Below the pieces are notes generated by a model. It was given only the letters and a program-made list of their open reading frames with translations, ran no database searches and was not told where the DNA came from. The position numbers and the translations under genes are program-made. Of a stretch of 64,000 bases of DNA, positions 1 to 8,912 are shown piece after piece (position 1 is the stretch's first letter; the number at the start of each line of letters is the position of its first letter). The stretch is taken from the NCBI RefSeq assembly GCF_051201665.1, contig NZ_CP179210.1:3906001-3970000 (forward strand), given 5' to 3'. Origin of the DNA: Psychrobium sp051201665. Lineage in GTDB: Bacteria; Pseudomonadota; Gammaproteobacteria; Enterobacterales; Psychrobiaceae.

Positions 1-103
1 TGATGTTAGGGTGAAAGTGTTCTAATTGTGCTTTTACAAACTCTGCTTGCCATAATGCCAGAGGGCTTTTTCGAGTGGCAATTCGCACGATATCTAAAGA
101 CAT
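1..103 (-). CDS. hemC: Hydroxymethylbilane synthase (porphobilinogen deaminase), N-terminal part only
   Basis: Only the first 34 codons lie in the window; the gene runs off the left edge. The visible N-terminus, MSLDIVRIATRKSPLALWQ, matches the start of HemC proteins, including the conserved RIATRxSPLALWQA stretch. HemC joins four porphobilinogen molecules into hydroxymethylbilane in tetrapyrrole synthesis in the cytoplasm. A hemC gene divergent from cyaA is the usual gammaproteobacterial arrangement, which supports the call. hemB, the preceding enzyme of the pathway, is also in this window (27293-28303). Confidence 0.93.
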   Translation of the reverse strand, partial: MSLDIVRIATRKSPLALWQAEFVKAQLEHFHPNI

Positions 104-205
104 AAGGGTTCCAAAAGAAGTGTGAAATTAGTATGGCGGCAATCATATCACCACCATGACGAATGGCAAAAATTAAGGCTCAATTATTGGTGTTTTTAGA
201 CTAAT

Positions 206-1033
206 TTACTGCGTCACATCAAATTCAGTGACACTAAGTACATTTTCGTTCTCGTCAAGAACTGCAACTTCCCAGCGACCAAGCATACTGTTATTAAATG
301 TTTTACTTGAATATGTTCGCCATTTATCACCACCAATCGACAAGCTAACTTGCGCCATCACTTTGCCGTTTAAACGCCAGCGATGAGAAATCATCTTGTC
401 TTTAAGTTGATTAATCTGAGTAAAATAAAATAGCTGTTTATCATCAGCGAGGCTAAGCGACGTAATGTTATCAATAGGTTCGCGTCTTACAATGGCAGAC
501 GTCAGTTGCGCACGTGCAACATGTTCATTTTCGACATGAGATGTCTCATCATTTGTCAGATTAGATTCAGCTGTCTGTGTAGTATTAGTACTTTGTGTTT
601 TGACCGTAGTTTCAGAGTTTATCTCAGTCACTTTTTCTACTAAGAATTGCGTGTCTTCAAGCACAATATCAGGTTGCTTTGGCGGTTCGTCGTCTTCCAT
701 AATAATCGGCAAAATTCCAACATTTCCAGCGGTATTATCATCAATTGTTTCAGTATATACCTGACCTGATGGCCACATACTGTAAGCCATGGTGCAAACC
801 AAACTAGACATAATAATCAACACGAAAAGGAAATTACGAATCTTAATTGGATCAAAAGGAGCCTGCGCTGATACTGCGGTATTATTTTCCGGGGCCAAAT
901 CAATTTTAATTTTAAGCTGCACAGGGACACTTCCATTTGCGATTGAAGAGATAACATCATATACCAACAGTAAGCTAAAGCCAAAAACGAATATGGCATA
1001 TCCAACGACGACGGGTATAGATCTTAAGGTCAC
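206..1033 (-). CDS. DUF2914 domain membrane protein
   Basis: 275 aa. Two hydrophobic segments are visible, at about residues 8-30 and 67-85. A long polar Ser/Thr/Glu-rich linker (about 95-175) follows. The C-terminal domain (about 205-275) contains the MISHRWRLNGKVMAQVSLSIGG and GRWEVAVLDENENVL stretches typical of DUF2914. The likely topology is membrane-anchored with the C-terminal domain outside the cytoplasm. Function is unknown. It lies between hemC (102 bp away, same strand) and cyaA (divergent, 43 bp away), so its start region shares the cyaA control region. The domain call rests on sequence recognition only. Confidence 0.75.
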   Translation of the reverse strand: MTLRSIPVVVGYAIFVFGFSLLLVYDVISSIANGSVPVQLKIKIDLAPENNTAVSAQAPFDPIKIRNFLFVLIIMSSLVCTMAYSMWPSGQVYTETIDDNTAGNVGILPIIMEDDEPPKQPDIVLEDTQFLVEKVTEINSETTVKTQSTNTTQTAESNLTNDETSHVENEHVARAQLTSAIVRREPIDNITSLSLADDKQLFYFTQINQLKDKMISHRWRLNGKVMAQVSLSIGGDKWRTYSSKTFNNSMLGRWEVAVLDENENVLSVTEFDVTQ

Positions 1034-1076
1034 TTATTCGCTAGAATGCTGACTCAGGAAAATTGAGATTATAAAC

Positions 1077-3488
1077 ATGATTGATCATTACCAACTTCGT
1101 AACGATTTTGCAGCAACTTGCTCGCAACGTACGAGCCATATCAATCAAATTTTCCAACAACTCTCGCCCGAGAACAGCCAACTCGCTTACTTATTACCGC
1201 TACTTATTAATGAAAACATCCCAGGGTTACCAGGTTTTGTAGAGCATTTCAGCGGCGCAACAATTGCTGACTTTCAGCTATCGACTCATGCACAGCAGCT
1301 AGTTCAAGCACTATTTAATATAGAAATCACCGCTGCAACCAAAGACACACCGACACTTTATCGCGGTCTATATACTATCGGTAGTCTTGGAAGCTTAGGA
1401 CAAAGTATCAAGTCTGATTGGGATGTTTGGTTGTGTATCAAGGACGATATAGTCCCTGAGATACGCGATAAAATCCGACAGAAATGTCAGCGTATTGAAG
1501 CTTGGTCTAATCAAATAGGCGTTGAATTACACTTATTTTTAGTCACTGAAAATCAATTCGAGAAAGGCGTAAAATCTGGATTTGATAAAGAGTCTAGTGG
1601 TAGTGCTCAACATTGGTTATTACTCGATGAATTCTATCGCTCAGCAATCACATTAGCAGGTCAACCTATTCAATGGCACCTGACATCAGAAAACCAACAT
1701 CTTAGCGCTATCGATTTAGGCCAACCAAGTCATATACCGGCGCAAGAGTATTTCGGCGCTATGATGTGGCAATTATATAAAGGGATTGATTCGCCAGAAA
1801 AGTCACTACTTAAAGCCTTACTGTTAGAATCATATTTTAGTGACTTCCCTAATACACAGTTGCTGTCAGTACAGTGGCAAGAGTTAATGCTCAGTGGGCA
1901 GTTTACCGATCATTATCTCCTACTTTTGCAGCGTATTAGCGACCATTTAACACGACTTAACGATCACAAACGCCTTAAGTTAGTCCGTGAATGTTTCTAC
2001 CTAAAATGCGCTCCAGCGTTAAGTTACATCAAACAAGGAACAGTATTAAATTATCAACAACGTCAGCTAAAAGCGCTGGTCGAGCAGTGGCAGTTCAGCA
2101 GTGAACAAATTCGTCACCTTGATCGGCAGGCTCGATGGAGCCCAGTGGATAGTCAGCAACATCATCAAGCGCTAGTCGCAGCATTACTCGAAAGTTATCG
2201 TTTAATGAAAGATCTCGCGAAATCTCATCACGTTGATGAAGCGATGTATCCGCAAGAACTCACTATTTTAAGTCGTAAGCTCTATTCTGCTTATCAGGGC
2301 TCAAGCACTAAGATTAGCCGTTTAACGTCGCTAAAATCTGTTAAACATACCAACAATAATTTTTATTTACGCCGCGGCATTGACGATAATAAACGTCGAA
2401 TATGGTTATTGCTGAGCCAACCACCAGTGTTTGGTAAAGACTACATTATTCATAAAGATACCCACATTATTAAACTATTAACCTGGGCTGCAATGAATCA
2501 ATTAATCAGCCCTACAACGCAGATTAAATTGCCTAGTGATAATGCAAAATATCGTCACAAGGTAAACCGCGCACTCCATCATCTCACCCAACAGTTCACT
2601 GGTGAGACGCAAGCGACCAAAAATGCATTGGTGCAATCGAGTCAAATTGAACAGGTATCGATCATTATTAATATGCTTGACGATGCGACCATCGACTTTG
2701 ATGGTCAAACCCAGATGATGGATTGGCTAATGAGTAACGTATTTTCAATTGGCCGAGAAAAGCGCAGTTTGATTTCGAGCATTGATTTGGTCTATCGCAA
2801 TAGCTGGAATGAACATCATGCCATGGTGTTCAACGGTAACACCGCGATTCTTGAATTATTAAGCCATCTATTTACCTTGATTAGATCGAGCAACGACACT
2901 CCAGAGATTTCAATTCTAAGTGTGGCCAAAAACCATCAAATTCTATTGCGAGACCACGTCAGCTTTTTATTGGATGAGTGTTTCGAAATACTTAAAAAGT
3001 CCAGTAAAAAAGGCATTCAAGTCAAATCAATAGTCGTTGCAGGCAAATTATACGGCTTGTTTTTTCATCGTGAAAACGTCGAATACAAGGCGATCAGTAA
3101 TGCTGTTGAGTTGTATCAAACATTAAGTAAAAACGCCCTTACCCAAGTACCAAGTAAACAACCAACCACCAGCAAAGTTAAACGACTCATCTACGAACAC
3201 GCTAGTATGGGCTACGTGCAATTTTTCTTAGAGCAACGAAAGCAAGGTATCAAAGTTTATATTCTTGATGAAAACAATCATCTCTCCAGCTATTGGCAAG
3301 ACGAACATAACGAATTGGAGCTATTGCGTGAGATATACCGTTTTTACACCTTTACAAAAGAGCAGAAGAACAAAAGCCAAGAAAAACTTGGAATTAGCTT
3401 CAACTTACCGCAATTTAATCGCATTAAGCTGCAAAATAGCGTCATTATCATTGAGCCGTTTGATCGCCAAGCCGAAGAGCTGTTTTAG
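1077..3488 (+). CDS. cyaA: Class I adenylate cyclase
   Basis: 803 aa, cytoplasmic; makes cAMP from ATP for CRP-dependent regulation. The N-terminal catalytic half carries GSLGSLGQSIKSDWDVW (about residues 102-118), the nucleotidyltransferase motif of class I cyclases with Asp114 and Asp116 as metal ligands. The C-terminal half is the regulatory region and is somewhat shorter than in E. coli CyaA (848 aa). The ATG at 1077 lacks a strong Shine-Dalgarno; AGGAAA is about 17 bases upstream. Weak translation initiation is also known for enterobacterial cyaA. Divergent from the DUF2914 gene and hemC. Confidence 0.95.
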   Translation: MIDHYQLRNDFAATCSQRTSHINQIFQQLSPENSQLAYLLPLLINENIPGLPGFVEHFSGATIADFQLSTHAQQLVQALFNIEITAATKDTPTLYRGLYTIGSLGSLGQSIKSDWDVWLCIKDDIVPEIRDKIRQKCQRIEAWSNQIGVELHLFLVTENQFEKGVKSGFDKESSGSAQHWLLLDEFYRSAITLAGQPIQWHLTSENQHLSAIDLGQPSHIPAQEYFGAMMWQLYKGIDSPEKSLLKALLLESYFSDFPNTQLLSVQWQELMLSGQFTDHYLLLLQRISDHLTRLNDHKRLKLVRECFYLKCAPALSYIKQGTVLNYQQRQLKALVEQWQFSSEQIRHLDRQARWSPVDSQQHHQALVAALLESYRLMKDLAKSHHVDEAMYPQELTILSRKLYSAYQGSSTKISRLTSLKSVKHTNNNFYLRRGIDDNKRRIWLLLSQPPVFGKDYIIHKDTHIIKLLTWAAMNQLISPTTQIKLPSDNAKYRHKVNRALHHLTQQFTGETQATKNALVQSSQIEQVSIIINMLDDATIDFDGQTQMMDWLMSNVFSIGREKRSLISSIDLVYRNSWNEHHAMVFNGNTAILELLSHLFTLIRSSNDTPEISILSVAKNHQILLRDHVSFLLDECFEILKKSSKKGIQVKSIVVAGKLYGLFFHRENVEYKAISNAVELYQTLSKNALTQVPSKQPTTSKVKRLIYEHASMGYVQFFLEQRKQGIKVYILDENNHLSSYWQDEHNELELLREIYRFYTFTKEQKNKSQEKLGISFNLPQFNRIKLQNSVIIIEPFDRQAEELF

Positions 3489-3585
3489 TAATATTTGATT
3501 TAACGCAAACAGCTTACAAACAATAGCTATTTTCATTCGCATTACTGGTATATTATGACACTTTTAATGCACTTCTCGATGGTCT

Positions 3586-4677
3586 ATGAATAAACTAATC
3601 CAAATGATTGCGGTCCTTTTCGCAATAACAATATGCCTTTGTGTGAATGCAACAGAGCGAAAATATTACGTCGCCGCAGACGAAGTTGAATGGGATTATG
3701 CCCCTAAGCATTTTAATCTAATGATGAATATGCCGCTAAAAGATTCACAAAAAGTATTTGTTGAAAGCTCCAACAATACTATCGGTGGTAAATACAAGAA
3801 AGCTATTTACCGTGAATACACTGACGCGACGTTTACCACGTTGAAAAAGCGCCCAGCCCATGAAGAGCATCTTGGATTATTAGGTCCACTATTTCGCGCA
3901 GAAGTTGGCGACACCATCAAAGTTGTCTTTAAAAACAACGGCTCACTTCCTTACACCATCCATCCACATGGCGTGTTTTATACCAAGGCCAATGAAGGTG
4001 CACCAACTAACGATGGTACGAGCAAAGCTCAAAAAGGTGACGATCGTGTAATGCCAGGTACAACATATACTTATAACTGGAAGGTGCCAGAAACAGCCGG
4101 ACCGGGTCCTGCTGATAACAGCTCTATTGTTTGGGTGTATCACTCGCATGTGCAAAGTATTCAAGATTCAAATTCCGGCTTAGTTGGCGCAATTATCGTC
4201 ACAGCTAAAGGCATGGCTAACCCCGACGGTACGCCAAAAGATGTTGACCGTGAATTCGTAAACCTATACACAGTAATGGATGAAAACGAGAGCCACTTCT
4301 TAGACGACAACATCAAAAACTATATTGGCAAAGACGTTGACAGCGAAGATGAGGAGTTCGTAGAAGGCAATCTAATGCACATGATCAACGGCTACTTATT
4401 CGCTAATTTACCCGGCTTAAACATGGTTGATGGCGACAAAGTACGCTGGCATTTAATCGCGTTAGGTACAGAAGTCGATTTACATACGCCACACTGGCAT
4501 GGACACACAGGTCTTATTAATGGCCGTCGTACCGACGTTGTAGAATTGCTGCCAGCATCGATGAAGACATTAGATATGACGGTAAATAATCCGGGTACTT
4601 GGATGTATCATTGCCACGTCAATGATCACATCTCAGCAGGTATGACATCGCTGTATCATGTAGCGCCGAAAAAGTAG
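3586..4677 (+). CDS. Ceruloplasmin-like two-domain multicopper oxidase
   Basis: 363 aa with an N-terminal signal peptide (about 1-22), so exported to the periplasm or beyond. Two cupredoxin domains are visible, about 40-210 and 225-362. Trinuclear copper ligands are present as HPHG (126-129), YHSH (185-188), HTPHWHGH (300-307) and HCH (342-344). The type 1 copper site is in domain 2 only, as Cys343, His348 and Met353 in HCHVNDHISAGM; domain 1 has no equivalent Cys. That is the type B two-domain layout. Stretches such as LLGPLFRAEVGDT and PHGVFYTKANEGAP resemble ceruloplasmin/hephaestin more than plant laccase. Substrate is unknown; phenol or Fe(II) oxidation are possibilities. Single gene, no clear operon partner. 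Confidence 0.85.
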   Translation: MNKLIQMIAVLFAITICLCVNATERKYYVAADEVEWDYAPKHFNLMMNMPLKDSQKVFVESSNNTIGGKYKKAIYREYTDATFTTLKKRPAHEEHLGLLGPLFRAEVGDTIKVVFKNNGSLPYTIHPHGVFYTKANEGAPTNDGTSKAQKGDDRVMPGTTYTYNWKVPETAGPGPADNSSIVWVYHSHVQSIQDSNSGLVGAIIVTAKGMANPDGTPKDVDREFVNLYTVMDENESHFLDDNIKNYIGKDVDSEDEEFVEGNLMHMINGYLFANLPGLNMVDGDKVRWHLIALGTEVDLHTPHWHGHTGLINGRRTDVVELLPASMKTLDMTVNNPGTWMYHCHVNDHISAGMTSLYHVAPKK

Positions 4678-4691
4678 TATACCCAAACTAC

Positions 4692-5103
4692 ATGAAGATG
4701 CTCGATTTCATTGGTAACGGGTATAGTGGTGTGGTACAAATGCCACATAACGAAGCAGCTAAAGCCTATTCAACACCGTTAATTTCCAACCTTGATATCG
4801 GCAGTTACAAAATAGAGTTGTCTGATACCAATTGCATTAAATATTTGCCCACTTGTACTTGTTAAAATTAACTAAAATGGCGTTGCTCTCAATCCTAATA
4901 GCCAGCTATTAGTCAATCGAGCGCCTTGTTTTAGCTGATTTTCTCTACGCACAACAAGATCACTTACTTAATGCAATTGGTATGACTTTTTTAACATGAG
5001 TTATTTGAAAAATAACCACAGTTACAGCGGCGAAGGCGGCACTAAAGGACCAGTGAATAAAGTGGATTTATTGGGTTTACGAGTGATGCCGGTAATTGAG
5101 TAA
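4692..5103 (+). pseudogene. Unidentified ORF interrupted by repeat element copy 1
   Basis: The first part, from ATG 4692, reads 44 codons and then enters the repeat element and stops at 4865 inside it. Removing the element (4826-4982) plus one TGA duplicate joins 4692-4825 to 4986-5103 in frame. This gives an 83-aa product ending at TAA 5101-5103. The rejoined region includes GSYKIELSDFFNMSYLKNNH. I do not recognise the protein. It may itself be the tail of a larger gene, since the sequence just upstream (4678-4691) resembles an interspersed repeat and shows no clear ribosome binding site. Confidence 0.5.
4826..4982 (-). mobile_element. MITE-like repeat, copy 1 (157 bp, full length)
   Basis: Inverted orientation relative to the other four copies. 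The ends are TACCAATTGCATTAA and its perfect inverse complement (15 bp). The element is flanked by the direct repeat TGA (4823-4825 and 4983-4985). The centre holds a hairpin around CTAATAGC-CA-GCTATTAG. The element has no coding capacity and carries stops in all frames on both strands. The interior looks identical to copies 2-4 after inversion. It splits the ORF at 4692-5103. Confidence 0.9.
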
Positions 5104-5177
5104 TGATTGAGGTTTGTGAATCTTATGATGTGCTTATTTGCTTGTTTATCACAATCAACTAATACAATGGCACATCA

Positions 5178-5211
5178 GTTACTTTTCTTTGCTTCGCCAA
5201 AGAAAAGTAAC
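5178..5211. repeat. Perfect 14-bp hairpin repeat
   Basis: GTTACTTTTCTTTG, a 6-base loop CTTCGC, then the exact inverse complement. Similar hairpins, with related sequence followed by CCAAAAG, recur between genes of many proteobacteria as extragenic palindromes. Only this copy was seen in the window. It sits inside a spurious 72-codon ORF (5107-5325) that I do not call. The role is unknown; it may act as an RNA-stabilising or terminator-like hairpin. Confidence 0.55.
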
Positions 5212-5381
5212 CAAAAGAGAAAATCATCAGGAATGATTTTAGACAGCGTTAGCTGGTTCGAAGAACAAATAACAAGGATGTTATTTTCAAAGGCGACCCG
5301 AAAATTTATTTCCGATCTTAAATGATAAATTGCCTATTCAATACCGTATTTAATCCGCATCTCGGCAACTGCTCCTGCGTT

Positions 5382-5408
5382 GCTCTACCTCCTGCATCCA
5401 TGCAATCG
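5382..5408. repeat. Short interspersed repeat B, copy 1
   Basis: The core GCTCTACCTCC is followed by a small palindrome TGCAT-CC-ATGCA and then ATCG. A related copy at 44583-44609 has the same core followed by a different but equally symmetrical palindrome, CTAAAT-CC-ATTTAG, then TCG. The conserved core and compensating arm changes suggest a structured repeat. The stretch 5104-5556 otherwise holds an A/T palindrome (AAAAAATC/GATTTTTT at 5424-5444) and no convincing gene. Confidence 0.45.
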
Positions 5409-5556
5409 CCTGCGGAAAATACTAAAAAATCGTCCTGATTTTTTCATTGGTCAATTTCTAATTTAAGGCAATAAATAACGGGACCTTCCACGCTTCATAA
5501 CTATCTATACTTCTTGAGAAAAAAGCATCGCCAAACTTCAACTTTAAGAGTAAAAA

Positions 5557-6219
5557 CTAAGCTAATCTCTCAGTCAACCAACGACCTAAATCGCTAAGCT
5601 GCTCAATACACACACTGTGTTCCATTGGATATTGTGACCAAGTCACATCAAAGTTTGCCGCAGATAAACGTTGTGCAGCATCTTTACCTGCTGCAAATGG
5701 CACTACAGAGTCTTGTTCGCCATGAGCGTTGAAAATTGGCGTATCATGGTTAACGCCTTGCGCGCCCTCAAATGGCAAATCATTCGTCGCTAAATAACAA
5801 GATAACGCCACTACGCCTGCTAACTTGTGCTTCAAACGCAATGCTGTATATAAAGAAAGTACGCCACCTTGTGAGAAACCAGTTAACACAATACGATCGC
5901 TACTAATGCCATTGGCAATTTGCTCTTCGATTAACTCAATAATAAGTTGCTCGCTTTGCTCAAGCGTTGGAATATCAGCGCGACCATCCAAATCCATGGT
6001 TTTGATGTCGTACCATGAACGCATCACAAAACCATTATTGATAGTCACTGGCTGCTCAGGTGCATTAGGGAAAATAAATTTAATGCGGTGATCAGCATTT
6101 AATCTTAGCGCTGGCACAGCTTCACTAAAACCAGCACCTGAATCACCTAAGCCATGAAGCCAAATAACAACGGCATCGGCTTCACCTTGTGGATTTTTTA
6201 CAATAGCATCAATCGACAT
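5557..6219 (-). CDS. Alpha/beta-hydrolase, carboxylesterase/phospholipase family
   Basis: 220 aa, no signal peptide, cytoplasmic. The nucleophile motif GFSQGG is near residue 115, and WLHGLGDSG forms the oxyanion region near residue 20. The acid Asp lies in NAHGEQDSVVPF and the His in PMEHSVC near the C-terminus. This is the layout of the small carboxylesterase family that includes Pseudomonas EstB and eukaryotic acyl-protein thioesterases. It hydrolyses short-chain esters or acyl thioesters; the natural substrate cannot be read from sequence. The start ATG (6219) coincides with the end of cyaY, so the two are probably co-transcribed. Confidence 0.88.
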   Translation of the reverse strand: MSIDAIVKNPQGEADAVVIWLHGLGDSGAGFSEAVPALRLNADHRIKFIFPNAPEQPVTINNGFVMRSWYDIKTMDLDGRADIPTLEQSEQLIIELIEEQIANGISSDRIVLTGFSQGGVLSLYTALRLKHKLAGVVALSCYLATNDLPFEGAQGVNHDTPIFNAHGEQDSVVPFAAGKDAAQRLSAANFDVTWSQYPMEHSVCIEQLSDLGRWLTERLA

Positions 6220-6542
6220 TAGGCAATTCCATTTAAATCAATGGCAACACCTGATTGGCGCTTAATACTATCGCTAATTAAATGCATTAATTCAGCACCC
6301 ATGCGGTTATCAATCCATTTTCCGTCAGTTAATTCAAAGTGATGACCATCGAATTTAGTTGCCACCCAAATTTGATGTAATGGTTCTTGACGATTAATAA
6401 TGATCTGACTTTTATCACTAAAAACTAATTTTAAAACACCGGCTGAGGTTTCATAATCAAAATCAACCATGGCGTCATCTAATACTTCTTCAATAGCCAT
6501 TAATAAGTCATCGACTATTTGGTGAAACTGACTGTCGTTCAT
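6219..6542 (-). CDS. cyaY: Iron-sulfur assembly protein CyaY (bacterial frataxin)
   Basis: 107 aa, the usual frataxin length. An acidic N-terminal helix (DDLLMAIEEVLDDAMVDFDYE) provides the iron-binding surface. It is followed by the beta-sheet region with INRQEPLHQIWVATKFDGHHF, typical of CyaY. It binds iron and modulates IscS-dependent iron-sulfur cluster assembly in the cytoplasm. The gene is on the opposite strand to lptM-lysA-dapF, next to the cyaA region as in Enterobacteriaceae. It shares one base with the esterase gene downstream. Confidence 0.93.
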   Translation of the reverse strand: MNDSQFHQIVDDLLMAIEEVLDDAMVDFDYETSAGVLKLVFSDKSQIIINRQEPLHQIWVATKFDGHHFELTDGKWIDNRMGAELMHLISDSIKRQSGVAIDLNGIA

Positions 6543-6619
6543 ATCATCCTCTAAAGCTTGCTTTTGTTATCGTTAATGCGATTATATGGGCAATTGAAAT
6601 AATTAGCACTGAGAAAACC

Positions 6620-6754
6620 ATGTCAAAATACGTTATTGGCGCCTTATTACTGGCTTCACTTGCCGGCTGTGGTCAAAAAGGCCCTCTTTACGAAGAAAAA
6701 GCACCGACTACCAATCAACCAGCAGCCAGTGAAACAACAATTAAAGAGCAGTAA
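6620..6754 (+). CDS. lptM: LptM (YifL) lipoprotein
   Basis: 44 aa. It begins MSKYVIGALLLASLAGC, a lipoprotein signal peptide with lipobox LAGC. The conserved CGQKGPLY follows immediately, then a Pro/Thr/Glu-rich tail. In E. coli the homologous small lipoprotein assists assembly of the LptDE outer-membrane complex. The gene ends two bases before the lysA start, at the head of lptM-lysA-dapF, which is its usual place. Confidence 0.92.
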   Translation: MSKYVIGALLLASLAGCGQKGPLYEEKAPTTNQPAASETTIKEQ

Positions 6755-6756
6755 AT

Positions 6757-8007
6757 ATGGATTACTTTAACGTTATAGATCAGCAATTGTTTGCTGAAAA
6801 ATCACCTGTTCAGCAACTAGCACAACAACACGGAACACCGCTTTATATTTATTCCCGCGCTACTATTGAGCGCCATTGGCGCGCTTTTGATGAAGCCGCA
6901 GGTGCTCAAAAGCATTTAATTTGTTATGCCGTTAAAGCCAATTCAAACCTCGCTATCCTAAATATTATGGCTAAGATGGGCTCGGGATTCGATATTGTTT
7001 CAAAAGGCGAGCTTGCTCGAGTGTTAGAGGCTGGCGGCGACCCACAAAAAGTGGTGTTTTCTGGCGTAGGTAAATCTGAAGACGAAATTCGTTATGCCCT
7101 TAACATTGGTATTTATTGTTTTAATGTTGAGTCAGTACCAGAATTAGAACGTATAAGTTATATTGCCGCCGACATGAATAAAGTAGCGCCTATTTCTATT
7201 CGTGTGAATCCAGATGTCGATGCAGGTACTCACCCTTATATCTCTACAGGACTGAAAGAAAACAAGTTTGGCATTGGTATGGAACAAGCGCTACCTGCTT
7301 ACCAATTTGCCGAAAATTCACCGTCTCTTGCAGTCAAAGGTATTGATTGCCATATTGGTTCACAACTCACCGATTTAGCGCCATTCACAGATGCTTTAAA
7401 ACGCGTGCTTAAGTTAGTTGATGAATTAGCAGAACATGACATCACAGTTAGTCATATCGATGTTGGTGGCGGTCTTGGTGTTACTTATCAAGATGAACAA
7501 CCACCAGCCCCTAGAGAATATGCCGCAGCACTTGCACAAGGGTTAAAAGGTCGTGAACATCTAACCATAATCTTTGAGCCTGGCCGCGCCATCATGGCAA
7601 ACGCTGGTATTTTAGTGTCTAAAGTTGAATACTTAAAAGAAACGCCCGATAAGAATTTTGCAATTATTGATGCCGCAATGAATGACTTAATCAGGCCAGC
7701 GTTATATAGTGCATGGCAAGAGATCATTCCCGTTATACAAAACAACGCCGCCAGTAAAAACTACGATGTGGTGGGCCCTATTTGCGAAACTGGCGACTTT
7801 TTAGGTAAATCACGTGATTTATCTGTAAATGCTGGCGATTATGTTGCGGTGAGATCCAGTGGTGCATATGGTTTTACTATGGCATCCAATTATAATTCTC
7901 GTGTAAAAGCCGCAGAAGTTATGGTCGACAACGATCGCGCCATTCAAATTCGCCAACGCGAAACTTTAAGTGACTTATGGCGAGGCGAAGCTAAATCAAT
8001 CGACTGA
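6757..8007 (+). CDS. lysA: Diaminopimelate decarboxylase
   Basis: 416 aa. Converts meso-diaminopimelate to L-lysine and CO2, the last step of lysine synthesis, using pyridoxal phosphate. The PLP lysine lies in CYAVKANSN (about residue 60). The His of DCHIGSQ (about 200), the EPGRAIM phosphate-binding loop (about 275) and the C-terminal GPICETGDFLG with the active-site Cys from the partner subunit are all present. Two bases after lptM and followed by dapF, which makes its substrate, so the operon order matches the pathway. Confidence 0.96.
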   Translation: MDYFNVIDQQLFAEKSPVQQLAQQHGTPLYIYSRATIERHWRAFDEAAGAQKHLICYAVKANSNLAILNIMAKMGSGFDIVSKGELARVLEAGGDPQKVVFSGVGKSEDEIRYALNIGIYCFNVESVPELERISYIAADMNKVAPISIRVNPDVDAGTHPYISTGLKENKFGIGMEQALPAYQFAENSPSLAVKGIDCHIGSQLTDLAPFTDALKRVLKLVDELAEHDITVSHIDVGGGLGVTYQDEQPPAPREYAAALAQGLKGREHLTIIFEPGRAIMANAGILVSKVEYLKETPDKNFAIIDAAMNDLIRPALYSAWQEIIPVIQNNAASKNYDVVGPICETGDFLGKSRDLSVNAGDYVAVRSSGAYGFTMASNYNSRVKAAEVMVDNDRAIQIRQRETLSDLWRGEAKSID

Positions 8008-8081
8008 TAACTTATCATCCCAGCGAATAGTTCAGTGTTCACTGGAGAGTTATCCTCGATTGCATAAATATAAGAAGCAAT

Positions 8082-8912
8082 ATGCTATTAAACTTTTCAA
8101 AAATGCACGGTTTGGGCAACGACTTTGTGATGGTCGACGCTGTTTCAAACAATGTATTTCTTAGCAAAGATCAAATCATTAAATTGGCAGATCGCCATAC
8201 AGGCATTGGCTTTGACCAATTGCTAATGGTTGAATCTCCTTATGATCCTGATCTCGACTTCCATTACCGTATTTTCAATAGCGATGGCAGTGAGGTCGAA
8301 AATTGTGGCAACGGCGCGCGCTGTTTCGCTAAATTCGTGCGCATGAAAGGTCTTAGCAATCGCTATCGTTTAGGGGTGAGCTGCAAGGGTGGAAAACTTC
8401 AGTTAAAGCATGAGCGCAACGGACAAATTACCGTTTCAATGGGCGTGCCTCAATTTAATCCAGCTAAAGTTCCTTTTGAAGCAAACAAACAGGAAGCGAC
8501 CTACATTTTGCGTACCGATGATCAAACCGCATTTTGTGGAGTTGTATCCATGGGTAACCCACATTGTGTACTGACTGTTGATGATATTAACGAAGCACCA
8601 GTGGAAACATTAGGCCCGCAATTATCGCATCACGAACGCTTTCCTGAACAAACCAATGTTGGCTTTATGCAGATAGTTTCTCGCAAGCATATAAAATTAC
8701 GTGTTTATGAGCGCGGTGTTGGTGAAACTAGAGCCTGTGGCACAGGCGCCTGTGCAGCAGTCGCAATAGGTAAGGCTCAAGGATTACTCGATGACAATGT
8801 TACTGTCGATTTACCTGGCGGTACTCTTAAGATTTTTTGGCGTGGTGACCGTAGTCAATTGAAAATGACTGGTCCTGCAACCCACGTCTACGATGGACAA
8901 ATTCGACTATGA
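8082..8912 (+). CDS. dapF: Diaminopimelate epimerase
   Basis: 276 aa. Interconverts LL- and meso-diaminopimelate for lysine and peptidoglycan synthesis, without a cofactor. The two catalytic cysteines are visible: one in SEVENCGNGARCF (about residue 75) and one in ETRACGTGACAAVA (about 220). MHGLGNDFV is near the N-terminus, as in the family. It follows lysA by 74 bp and overlaps the DUF484 gene by 4 bases (ATGA), so translation is probably coupled. Confidence 0.97.
   Translation: MLLNFSKMHGLGNDFVMVDAVSNNVFLSKDQIIKLADRHTGIGFDQLLMVESPYDPDLDFHYRIFNSDGSEVENCGNGARCFAKFVRMKGLSNRYRLGVSCKGGKLQLKHERNGQITVSMGVPQFNPAKVPFEANKQEATYILRTDDQTAFCGVVSMGNPHCVLTVDDINEAPVETLGPQLSHHERFPEQTNVGFMQIVSRKHIKLRVYERGVGETRACGTGACAAVAIGKAQGLLDDNVTVDLPGGTLKIFWRGDRSQLKMTGPATHVYDGQIRL

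Noticed and set aside
4678..4740. Sequence TATACCCAAACTACATGAAG as part of the multicopper oxidase operon
   Set aside because: It looks like an interspersed repeat fragment common in marine gammaproteobacteria, and no second copy in the window allows its extent to be defined.
5107..5325. 72-codon ORF downstream of repeat copy 1
   Set aside because: Its reading crosses a perfect extragenic hairpin (5178-5211) that recurs between genes in many bacteria; there is no ribosome binding site and no recognisable domain.
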